DNA of 64,000 bases from Thermoleophilum album (lineage in GTDB: Bacteria; Actinomycetota; Thermoleophilia; Solirubrobacterales; Thermoleophilaceae), in contig NZ_CP066171.1 in NCBI RefSeq assembly GCF_028867705.1, forward strand, positions 372,001 through 436,000, in the 5' to 3' direction. A model generated the notes under the pieces. It had not been told where the DNA came from. It searched no databases and saw only the letters and a program-made list of their open reading frames with translations. This document shows, one piece after another, positions 44,874-51,820 of the stretch; positions within the stretch are counted from its first letter, which is position 1, and the number at the start of each line of letters is the position of its first letter. A program made the position numbers and the translations under genes.

Positions 44874-45765
44874 GCAGGTTGTAGAAGATCGCCGGCGGCA
44901 GATAAGGCTCGAGCAGCGCTCGGTCGACTCGCTGCAGCGCCAGATACCCGTGGTAGGCCCAGAGCCGCCAGGCGCGCGGAATGCGCTGCGGGTCGGCGGT
45001 CGCCTCGAGCGAGCGGTTGGTCCAGCCGAACCAGTTGGCAGCGAGCTCCTCGCCGGTCACGCGCACGTCGCGGAAACCGGCTCGCGTCGCGCACGCGCGC
45101 AGGTCGCCGGGAGTGAAGGCGTGGACGTCGACGAGCTGCTCGAGGAACTCCTTTTCGTGCGCGTGCGGAGCCCCGTTCTCTCTGCGTTCGGGTATGCGCA
45201 GCAGCGTCCGCCAAAGCGGCGCGAGACGTGCGCCCAGCCGCTTGGGGACGGTCGCCATGCGGTCGCCCCACAGCGACGGCTCACCGCAGAACACGAACTG
45301 CCCGCCCGGGCGGAGGACACGACGGAACTCGGCGAACGCGCCGGCGAGATCCGGCAGATGGTGGAGCACCGCGTGCCCGCAGACGAGGTCGAAGCTCGCG
45401 TCCGGGAGCGGCAGCTCGGACGCCTCGGCACGCACGCACTCAACACGGTCGCCGAGACCCAGCGCCTCGGCGGTGCGTGCCAACTGGTCGAGCATGCCCT
45501 GGGAGATGTCGGTCGCGACGAGTTCGTCGATCACTCCGGCGAGCATCAGGTTGAGCGAGAAGTAGCCGGTGCCGGCACCGATCTCGAGCGCACGGGGGAA
45601 GCGGCCGACGTCCTTGCGTCCCAGGGCACGACGCAGCTTCGCCAGCACCTGGCTCTGGCCGAGCTCGTCGAAGCTGATACCCCATTTGGCGTCGTACTGT
45701 TCGGCAGCGAGGTCGTGGTAGCGGATATTCGCTGCCTTGATCTGTTCGGCTCTGTCGGCACGCAT
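44761..45765 (-). CDS. class I SAM-dependent methyltransferase
   Basis: A 334-residue methyltransferase: motif I ALEIGAGTGYFSLNLM, DISQGMLDQLA, FDLVCGHAVLHHLPDL and the LRPGGQFVFCGEP strand. Sequence about HAFTPGDLRACATRAGFRDV matches UbiE/ubiquinone-type and phospholipid methyltransferases loosely. The last 35 residues are Arg/Gly/Ala-rich and overlap photolyase DNA in antisense, so they may be a recent read-through tail. ATG 45765. Divergent from another methyltransferase, with starts 36 bases apart. Confidence 0.82.
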   Translation of the reverse strand: MRADRAEQIKAANIRYHDLAAEQYDAKWGISFDELGQSQVLAKLRRALGRKDVGRFPRALEIGAGTGYFSLNLMLAGVIDELVATDISQGMLDQLARTAEALGLGDRVECVRAEASELPLPDASFDLVCGHAVLHHLPDLAGAFAEFRRVLRPGGQFVFCGEPSLWGDRMATVPKRLGARLAPLWRTLLRIPERRENGAPHAHEKEFLEQLVDVHAFTPGDLRACATRAGFRDVRVTGEELAANWFGWTNRSLEATADPQRIPRAWRLWAYHGYLALQRVDRALLEPYLPPAIFYNLLIAGRAPARPRGRRGSARGRAAARSGGRRSARGSRAR

Positions 45766-45786
45766 GGCGGCGGAAGGGTACGGCAA

Positions 45787-45792
45787 TACACT
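45787..45792 (+). promoter_or_regulatory. TACACT -10-like box
   Basis: Ends 9 bases before the TTG start at 45802; fits a near-leaderless transcript. No clear -35. Confidence 0.3.
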
Positions 45793-45801
45793 GCCCCGGC
45801 T

Positions 45802-46605
45802 TTGGTTGGCGAGATCCGACATCCCGACAGCGAGCGGCGGGCAACGAGCGGGAAGCGCTACTTCCAGCGCAACCAACCGCCCGGTGTGCCGCCGCTCGAG
45901 CTGACCGGCGAGCGCACGCTGCCCGACGTTCCCGAGGAGAACTACTGGTTTCGGCGCCACCTGGTCGTGTACGAGTGGGTCGCCGAGCGCTGCGGCGGCC
46001 TCGACGTCGTCGACATGGCCTGTGGCGAGGGCTACGGCTGCGAGGTGCTGGCGCGCAGAGCGGCGACCGTGGTCGGCGTCGACGCCAACCCCGAGGCGTA
46101 CGAGCACGCTCGCCTCAAGTACACGCGGCCGGGCGTGCGCTTCGTTCGGGAGCTGGTGGAACGCTACGCCGAGCCCTGCGACGCGATCGTGTTCCTGCAG
46201 ACGATCGAGCACGTTCCCGACCCCGAGGCTGTGCTCCGCCACTTCCGTTCGCTGCTGCGGCCGGGCGGAGCCGTGTACGTGTCGACGCCGAACGTGTTGA
46301 CGCTCGCGCCTCCCGGCGCCGAGCGGTCCGACAACCCCTTCCACCTGCGCGAGTACCGGCCCGACGAGTTCGAGGCGCTCTGCCGTACGGTGTTCGATCA
46401 CGTCGAGCTTTACGGCGTCTTCCACGCCCGCAAGCTGCGCCTGCACGAGCTCGCGTTGCGACTCGGCTGGGATGCGCTGCATCCGCGCCTCGGTCTCACC
46501 GACGCCTTCTACCGCCGCTTCGTGCCGGCGATCTCGGCGCGCGACTTTCGCATCGCTCGCGCGCCGCTCGTCGAGGCGCTCGATCTGCTCGCAGTGTTGC
46601 GGTGA
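45802..46605 (+). CDS. SAM-dependent methyltransferase, first gene of a GH57/GT4 set
   Basis: A 267-residue methyltransferase: PEENYWFRRHLVVYEWVAERC, motif I VVDMACGEGYGCEVLA, VGVDANPEAYEHA, DAIVFLQTIEHVPDP and LRPGGAVYVSTPN. TTG 45802 is the likeliest start, as no better codon precedes the conserved FRRHL. In mycobacteria Rv3030 (methyltransferase), Rv3031 (GH57) and Rv3032 (GT4) occur in that order in the methylglucose lipopolysaccharide locus. Here the same order is found, so sugar O-methylation is a fair but unproven role. Confidence 0.83.
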   Translation: MVGEIRHPDSERRATSGKRYFQRNQPPGVPPLELTGERTLPDVPEENYWFRRHLVVYEWVAERCGGLDVVDMACGEGYGCEVLARRAATVVGVDANPEAYEHARLKYTRPGVRFVRELVERYAEPCDAIVFLQTIEHVPDPEAVLRHFRSLLRPGGAVYVSTPNVLTLAPPGAERSDNPFHLREYRPDEFEALCRTVFDHVELYGVFHARKLRLHELALRLGWDALHPRLGLTDAFYRRFVPAISARDFRIARAPLVEALDLLAVLR

Positions 46606-46657
46606 CCGCGCCGGACGACCGCTCGTTGTCGGCTAGGCGCCGGGACGGGCGCCAGCG

Positions 46658-48142
46658 GTGAACGGACGCGGCGACCACAGCGGCGGAGTGGGCGCGCTGG
46701 CGCTCGTCCTGCACGCGCACATGCCCTACGTGGTCGGTTTCGGCACCTGGCCGTTCGGGGAGGAGTGGCTGTGGGAGGCGATCGCCAGCGTCTACCTCCC
46801 GCTTTTCGAAACCATCGACGGGTTCCCCGTCACGCTCGGTCTCACGCCCGTCCTGTGCGACCAGCTCGAACTTGTCGAGAGCGGTGACGGACCGGAGCGC
46901 CAGCGGCTCGTGCGCTTCGTGGAGGAGACCCGGATCGGGCTCGTGGGGTCCGATCGGCGGTTGCTACGCGAGCGCGGCGAGAGCGCTCTTGCCGAGGCGC
47001 TGGCGAGCCAAGAGGAGCAGTACCGGCGGGCGGCCAGCGCGTTGGCCGCGGGTTGGCGTCCGCTGGCACGCGCACGGGCGCTCCGCGGCGTGGAGGTGCT
47101 CGCTTCGGCAGCGACCCACCCGGTGCTGCCGATAGTCGCCACCGACGCCGCGCGCCGCTTCCAGATCGCGACCGGGATCGCCTCGCACCGTCGGCGCTTC
47201 GGCGGTTTCGGCGGGGGTATCTGGCTGCCCGAGTGCGCGTGGCGCCCCGGGCTCGAAGACGCGCTCGCGCGTTGCGGCGTGCGCTACTTCTGCGTCGACC
47301 GCACGCGCGCTGTCGCGAGCGGCGGTGCCGAACACCTCGAGCCGCTCGCCTTGCCGGGCGGGCTCGTTGCGGTGCCGATCGACTGGGAGCTCGTGCGCCT
47401 CGTTTGGGACGAGCGCAGCGGCTACCCCACGAGAGCTCCCTACCGCGACTACTACCGCGGCACCGAACACCACTTCAACCCGTGGGCGAACGACGGCTCG
47501 CCGTACCGCCGGGGGCGCGCACTCGCCCAGGCCGAGAGCGACGCGCGCGACTTCGTCGCGCGCGTCGCGAGCCGTTTGCGCGACTACCAGCGCGCGACGG
47601 GACGGTGCGGCGTCGTCTGTTGCGCGCTCGACGCCGAACTGCTCGGTCACTGGTGGGCCGAGGGAGTCGAGTGGTTGCGGTCCGTTTTGCGGCTGGCACC
47701 GACCGTGGGGATCGAGCTGGTGACGCTCGGCGAAGCGGCGAGCCGCGCGCGGCGCGAGGTCGCGGGGCTCGAAGAGGCGAGCTGGGGGAGCGGCAAGGAC
47801 CTCTCGACCTGGGACTGCGCTGCTGCCGACGAGATCGTCGCCGCTGCGCGGATCGCCGAGCTGCGTCTACTTGCTGCAGCGCGTCGTGCCGCGCGCGCGG
47901 GCTGCGGCGATGCGCCGGCACTGGCGCGCGCCGCTCGCGAGCTTCTGGCTCTGCAGGCGAGCGACTGGGCGTTCATGGCGACGAAGCGGACGGCGGGCCC
48001 GTATCCGCTCGAGCGGGTTCGTGCTCACCGGCGCGAGTTCGACGCCGCGCTCGCGGCTCTGGAACACTGCCGTCCTGTCGAGCGGCCGACGGTCGGCAAC
48101 CTCGCGCCCGACCTGGCGGTCGAGCACCTTTTTGCGCCCTGA
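46658..48142 (+). CDS. GH57 1,4-alpha-glucan branching enzyme
   Basis: A 494-residue glycoside hydrolase family 57 protein of the DUF1957-containing branching type. Seen: HAHMPYV near residue 20, the catalytic Glu in WLPECAW (about 191), the second acid in CALDAELLGHWW (about 325), and a C-terminal helical part with SWGSGKDLSTW. It would form alpha-1,6 branches in an alpha-glucan. GTG 46658, weak SD. Followed 33 bases later by GT4, preceded by a methyltransferase. Confidence 0.9.
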   Translation: MNGRGDHSGGVGALALVLHAHMPYVVGFGTWPFGEEWLWEAIASVYLPLFETIDGFPVTLGLTPVLCDQLELVESGDGPERQRLVRFVEETRIGLVGSDRRLLRERGESALAEALASQEEQYRRAASALAAGWRPLARARALRGVEVLASAATHPVLPIVATDAARRFQIATGIASHRRRFGGFGGGIWLPECAWRPGLEDALARCGVRYFCVDRTRAVASGGAEHLEPLALPGGLVAVPIDWELVRLVWDERSGYPTRAPYRDYYRGTEHHFNPWANDGSPYRRGRALAQAESDARDFVARVASRLRDYQRATGRCGVVCCALDAELLGHWWAEGVEWLRSVLRLAPTVGIELVTLGEAASRARREVAGLEEASWGSGKDLSTWDCAAADEIVAAARIAELRLLAAARRAARAGCGDAPALARAARELLALQASDWAFMATKRTAGPYPLERVRAHRREFDAALAALEHCRPVERPTVGNLAPDLAVEHLFAP

Positions 48143-48175
48143 GCGGGCGCCGTTCGACGAGATGGGCACGAAGCG

Positions 48176-49372
48176 ATGCGCGCACTGATCCTCTCCTGGG
48201 AGTACCCACCGCTGATCGAAGGTGGGCTCGCCCGCCACGTTCGCAAGCTCGCCGAGAACCTTGTCGACCACGGTGTGGCGGTGCACGTGCTGGCGCGCGG
48301 GCTCGAGGAGTCGCCAGCCGAAGAGGAGGTGCTGCCCGGGCTCGTCGTGCACCGCGTCCGCGAACCGCGGCGGCCGCGCGACCTTGCCGAGTTCATCGCT
48401 TGGGTCGAGCACATGAACGCCGACATGCTCGCGGCCGGCGTCGAGCTCGGCGACCGCTTTCGCTTCGACATCGTGCACGGACACGACTGGCTGGTCGCCG
48501 TCGCTTGCGACCATCTCGCGCGCCGCTTCCGCGCCCCGTTCGTGGTGACGATCCACGCCACCGAGTACGGGCGCCACCAGGGTCACGTCGACCGTCATCC
48601 GCAGTCCTACATCCACGGCGTTGAGCGCTGGATGGCGAACCGTGCCGACCGCGTCATCACCTGCTCGTCGTACATGCGCGAGCACGTGGCAGACATCTTC
48701 GGCCTCGACGAGCGCCGCGTGACGGTGATCCCGAACGGCATCGATCCCAGCGAACTAGTGCCCGTCGCCGATCTCGAGACGCTGCGCGGACAGTTCGCGC
48801 GGCCCGACGAGAAGCTCGTACTGCTGGTCGGTCGGCTCGTCTACGAAAAGGGGTTCCAGATCGCGCTCGAGGCGCTGCCGAGAGTGATCGAGCGGGTCGG
48901 CGGCGTGCGCTTCGTTATCGCCGGTTCCGGAACCGCCGAGGACGACCTCCGTCGCCAGGCGCGCGAGCTCGGCCTCGACCGTCACGGCACCTTCCTCGGT
49001 TGGATCGGCGACGATCTTCTGCACTCGCTCTACCGCATCGCTGACCTTTGCGTGGTGCCGTCGATCTACGAGCCGTTCGGGCTCGTCGCGCTCGAGGCGA
49101 TGGCGTCCGGCTGCCCGTGCCTCGTGGCCGACACGGGCGGTCTGCGCGAGGTCGTGCCGAGCGAACAGGTGGGGTTGCGTTTCCGCTCGCGCGACCCGAA
49201 CTCGCTCGCCGAGATGGCCGAGCGCCTCCTCACCGACGCCGAGTTGCGCGAACGGCTCGTCGCCGAGGCGTCCGAGCACGTGCTGACGTTCGACTGGGGC
49301 GACGTCGCCCGCCAGGTCGCGGCCGTCTACCGCGAGCTGGCGGTGGGCGAGGCTTTGCCGGTCGAGCGTTAG
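48176..49372 (+). CDS. GT4 glycosyltransferase (alpha-glucan synthase-like)
   Basis: A 398-residue GT-B fold enzyme. N-terminal SWEYPPLIEGGLARHVRKLAENL is typical of actinobacterial glycogen/alpha-glucan GT4 enzymes. HGHDWL, VIPNGIDPSEL, VGRLVYEKGFQIALEALP (about 219) and EPFGLVALEAMASG (the E-x7-E motif near 299) follow. In Mycobacterium tuberculosis Rv3032 makes alpha-1,4-linked glucosyl chains. ATG 48176. With the preceding GH57 and methyltransferase it forms a putative methylated or plain alpha-glucan module. Confidence 0.9.
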   Translation: MRALILSWEYPPLIEGGLARHVRKLAENLVDHGVAVHVLARGLEESPAEEEVLPGLVVHRVREPRRPRDLAEFIAWVEHMNADMLAAGVELGDRFRFDIVHGHDWLVAVACDHLARRFRAPFVVTIHATEYGRHQGHVDRHPQSYIHGVERWMANRADRVITCSSYMREHVADIFGLDERRVTVIPNGIDPSELVPVADLETLRGQFARPDEKLVLLVGRLVYEKGFQIALEALPRVIERVGGVRFVIAGSGTAEDDLRRQARELGLDRHGTFLGWIGDDLLHSLYRIADLCVVPSIYEPFGLVALEAMASGCPCLVADTGGLREVVPSEQVGLRFRSRDPNSLAEMAERLLTDAELRERLVAEASEHVLTFDWGDVARQVAAVYRELAVGEALPVER

Positions 49373-49604
49373 GGTGTTGAGGCACGCGATCGCGGGTCGC
49401 TGTGTCGGCGTTGGCTCTGTTGCGGTTATTTCACTTGTGGACCAACCTGACGATTGACGCAGTAGCCGTATCTACCTCTGCGTCTGAGCGATACCGACGG
49501 GAGGGGCGCGCACCACGGGTGGCAGCCCATCGACTCACCTCGAGCTGTCGAGCGACGAGAGAGCGGTCTTCGAACGACTAGTCGACGAGCTGCGCTCCGG
49601 CCGG

Positions 49605-49985
49605 ATGCCTGCCTTCGCTACAAGCACCGGCGAACGGATCCCATTGCCCGATGACTTGCGGGGACCTTTGCGGCAGCTGATAGAAGCTCTCCTGCGCGGC
49701 TCGAGCGTCGTCGTTGTCGGCTCAGAGGACCTGCTCACGACGACAGAAGCCGCGCGCCTGCTGGGTGTCTCGCGCCCGTACCTGGTGCGCCTGCTCGACG
49801 GTGCCAGGATTGCCTACGAACGAGCCGGGTCGCACCGGCGTGTGCCCGTAGCCGAGGTTCTCAGATACCGAGAAGCGCGACGCCGCCAACGGGAGCAGGG
49901 TCTTAGAGAGCCTCAACGCATGTCGCAAGAATTTGAGGTGGGAGCCATACGGGGGACTCTGCCGTCACCTCAGAAGTGTGTGTGA
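49605..49985 (+). CDS. excisionase-type HTH protein, antitoxin-like, possibly decayed
   Basis: A 126-residue reading frame from ATG 49605. The centre has a MerR/Xis-type helix-turn-helix: LLTTTEAARLLGVSRPYLVRLLDGARI, then AGSHRRVPVAEVLRYRE. Such short proteins are common as antitoxins upstream of PIN toxins. The frame continues upstream to about 49490 with a plausible protein (SSDERAVFERLVDELRSGR) but lacks a normal start; ACG near 49514 follows GGGAGGGG. The C-terminus (from about 105) loses family likeness. No PIN toxin follows. I read it as a remnant or an unusual start. Local GC is lower than neighbours. Confidence 0.6.
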   Translation: MPAFATSTGERIPLPDDLRGPLRQLIEALLRGSSVVVVGSEDLLTTTEAARLLGVSRPYLVRLLDGARIAYERAGSHRRVPVAEVLRYREARRRQREQGLREPQRMSQEFEVGAIRGTLPSPQKCV

Positions 49986-50157
49986 CGTCGCCAAAGGCCA
50001 AGAACCTGAGCCTCGTGGTCGGCGCGTGCATCTCGAGGTGACGCTCAAGCGGGCACGAGCCACCGTGATCTGAGCGGCTCGCTTGCGCCAAGCTGAAGAA
50101 GCCCTGCGGTGACAGTGCGAGGGCTACGAGAATCCGCCGCTGCGTAGGGCGGAGGTT

Positions 50158-50232
50158 GCATGCAAGGTGGATCCGATCTTGAACGAGCCGGCGACAGGCC
50201 TGTGCTGCAGGCGCTCGTAGCGGCATGCAAGG
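50158..50232. repeat. direct repeat pair GCATGCAAGG
   Basis: Exact 10-base copies at 50158-50167 and 50223-50232, 65 bases apart. They contain the palindrome GCATGC. Could be a trace of an old insertion target or protein site; no element lies between. Confidence 0.5.
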
Positions 50233-50267
50233 CCAAGTGACTTGGCTGCCAGGTGGTGGGCTTTTTT
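50232..50267 (+). terminator. hairpin plus T-run, weak terminator candidate
   Basis: GCCAAGT-G-ACTTGGC (50232-50246), 15 bases, then after 15 bases T6 (50262-50267). The spacing between stem and T-run is too long for a classical terminator. Confidence 0.3.
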
Positions 50268-50322
50268 GTAGGAAGTGTGGAAGATCAAGCGTGCGCAGTG
50301 CCTAAGGGGTAGCGCCGCACAT

Positions 50323-51045
50323 CTAGTCGACGAAGCGCAGCCGCTCGGGGGCTGGCCGCATCCTGATCACCCGCGCCGGCACGCCCACGGCGACGGCGTT
50401 GTCGGGAATGTCGCGGGTGACCACCGCGTAGGTGCCGAGCACGCAGTTGTCGCCCACCGTCGCTCCGCGCAGCACACAGGCGCCGTACCCCATCCAGACG
50501 TTGTGGCCGACGCGCACGTCGCGCTTGTAGATGCCCTGCTCGCGGATCGGGCGTTCGACCTCGGCCATGCAGTGGTCGAAGTCGATCAGCATCACGCGGT
50601 CGGCGATGACGCACTCGCGACCGATCGACACGTGCTGGTAGGCCGAGATCGTGCACTCCTGGCCGAGCACGCTCTTCGCGCCGATCCGCACCACGCCCTC
50701 GTGGCAGCGGATCTTCGACCGCCGTCCGATCCACGACCAGCGTCCTAGCTCGACGCGGGCGTGGCGGCCGATCTCGAACTCCACCCCGCGCTCGACGAAA
50801 GCGATGCCGTCGGTGACGAGACGCCCGCGGTAACGGAGCTTGAGCCAGGCGAGCCGCGCGAGCAGCACCGCGTAGCGCGGCCGCAGCATGTGGTTGCGAG
50901 CCATGAACGCGAGCAGCGCCAAAGGCCCGCCCCGCCGCGGCGGCGGGGGTGTGCGGACGAACGGATAGTCTGGCGGCAGCGGCGGGGGCGGCGGGTCGAA
51001 TCCCCCGCCGTCGAGCGCCTCGATCGCCCCGCCACTCGCTTCCAA
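50323..51045 (-). CDS. hexapeptide-repeat acyltransferase
   Basis: A left-handed beta-helix acetyltransferase-type protein, 240 residues from TTG 51045. The first 40 residues are Pro-rich (FDPPPPPLPPDYPF). Then a hydrophobic part LAFMARNHMLRPRYAVLL, followed by isoleucine-patch repeats (VRIGAKSVLGQECTIS, VSIGRECVIADRVML), DFDHCMAEVERPI with the catalytic-type His, and VGHNVWMGYGACVLRGATVGDNC. It probably acetylates or acylates a sugar or cell-envelope glycan. The start is doubtful because it lies only 9 bases from the divergent ATPase ATG; ATG 50904 would lose conserved residues. Confidence 0.82.
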   Translation of the reverse strand: MEASGGAIEALDGGGFDPPPPPLPPDYPFVRTPPPPRRGGPLALLAFMARNHMLRPRYAVLLARLAWLKLRYRGRLVTDGIAFVERGVEFEIGRHARVELGRWSWIGRRSKIRCHEGVVRIGAKSVLGQECTISAYQHVSIGRECVIADRVMLIDFDHCMAEVERPIREQGIYKRDVRVGHNVWMGYGACVLRGATVGDNCVLGTYAVVTRDIPDNAVAVGVPARVIRMRPAPERLRFVD

Positions 51046-51054
51046 GGTGCCGAG

Positions 51055-51813
51055 ATGTTAAGCCGCGACGGAACCGCTGCTGGCGCCCGCTCGGGGGCGG
51101 TGTGCGAGGCGCGCGCGTTGCGGCGTGTGTACGGCGAGGGCGATGCTGCCGTCGAAGCGCTCGCAGGTGTCGATCTCGCGCTTCCGGCCGGACGGTTCAC
51201 GGCGATCATGGGGCCGTCGGGATCGGGCAAGTCGACGCTCATGCACCTTCTCGCCGGTCTCGACCGCCCAACCTCGGGATCGATCGTCCTAGACGGCGTC
51301 GATCTGACGGCGCTGGACGAGGAGGAGCTCACGCGTCTGCGACGCGACCGCGTCGGTTTCGTCTTTCAGTTCTTCAACCTCGTCCCGGTCTTGAGCGCGC
51401 GCGAGAACATCCTGTTGCCGCTCGAAATCGCGGGACGCGAGCCGGACCGCGCGTGGTTCGAAACGATCGTCGACACCGTCGGTTTGCGCGACCGGCTCGA
51501 CCATCGCCCCTCCGAGCTGTCGGGCGGGCAGCAGCAGCGTGTGGCAGTGGCGCGGGCGCTCGTCGCTCGGCCGGCGGTCGTCTTCGCCGACGAGCCCACC
51601 GGCAACCTCGACTCGCGGGCGTCGCAGGAGGTGCTGGCGCTCTTGCGACGGGCGGTCGACGAGTTCGGTCAAACGGTTGTGATGGTCACCCACGACCCGG
51701 CGGCGGCTGCTTGGGCCGACCGGCTCGTGCTTTTGCGCGACGGACGGATCGCGTTCGAGGGTCCCGTCGAGGGACAGGAGCAAGTCGCTCAGCTGCTCGC
51801 CGCTGCGAGCTGA
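51055..51813 (+). CDS. ABC transporter ATPase, MacB/LolD type
   Basis: A 252-residue ATPase. Walker A GPSGSGKSTLMHLLAGLD, Q-loop VFQFFNLVPVLSARENI, signature LSGGQQQRVAVARAL, Walker B VVFADEPTGNLD and the His switch THDPAAAAWADR. Sequence order and the FNLVP segment place it in the LolD/MacB/FtsE-like group that works with FtsX-type permeases. ATG 51055 (AAGGTG upstream). The permease begins 7 bases after its stop. Confidence 0.93.
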   Translation: MLSRDGTAAGARSGAVCEARALRRVYGEGDAAVEALAGVDLALPAGRFTAIMGPSGSGKSTLMHLLAGLDRPTSGSIVLDGVDLTALDEEELTRLRRDRVGFVFQFFNLVPVLSARENILLPLEIAGREPDRAWFETIVDTVGLRDRLDHRPSELSGGQQQRVAVARALVARPAVVFADEPTGNLDSRASQEVLALLRRAVDEFGQTVVMVTHDPAAAAWADRLVLLRDGRIAFEGPVEGQEQVAQLLAAAS

Positions 51814-51820
51814 ACGGGCG

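Larger units (their letters stand above)
49986..50322. other. 337-base low-GC stretch after the HTH remnant
   Basis: No supported gene in any frame. Contains direct repeats of GCATGCAAGG (50158-50167 and 50223-50232), a perfect hairpin (50232-50246) and a T6 run (50262-50267). The base composition differs from the rest of the window, which suggests transferred and decaying DNA. Confidence 0.5.

Noticed and set aside
49373-50322. Insertion sequence or integrative element
   Set aside because: No transposase or integrase reading frame, no terminal inverted repeats, no target duplication that brackets the patch.
50985-51015. tRNA T-arm-like GGGTCGAATCCCCC
   Set aside because: No acceptor, D or anticodon stems around it; it encodes the Pro-rich start of the acyltransferase.
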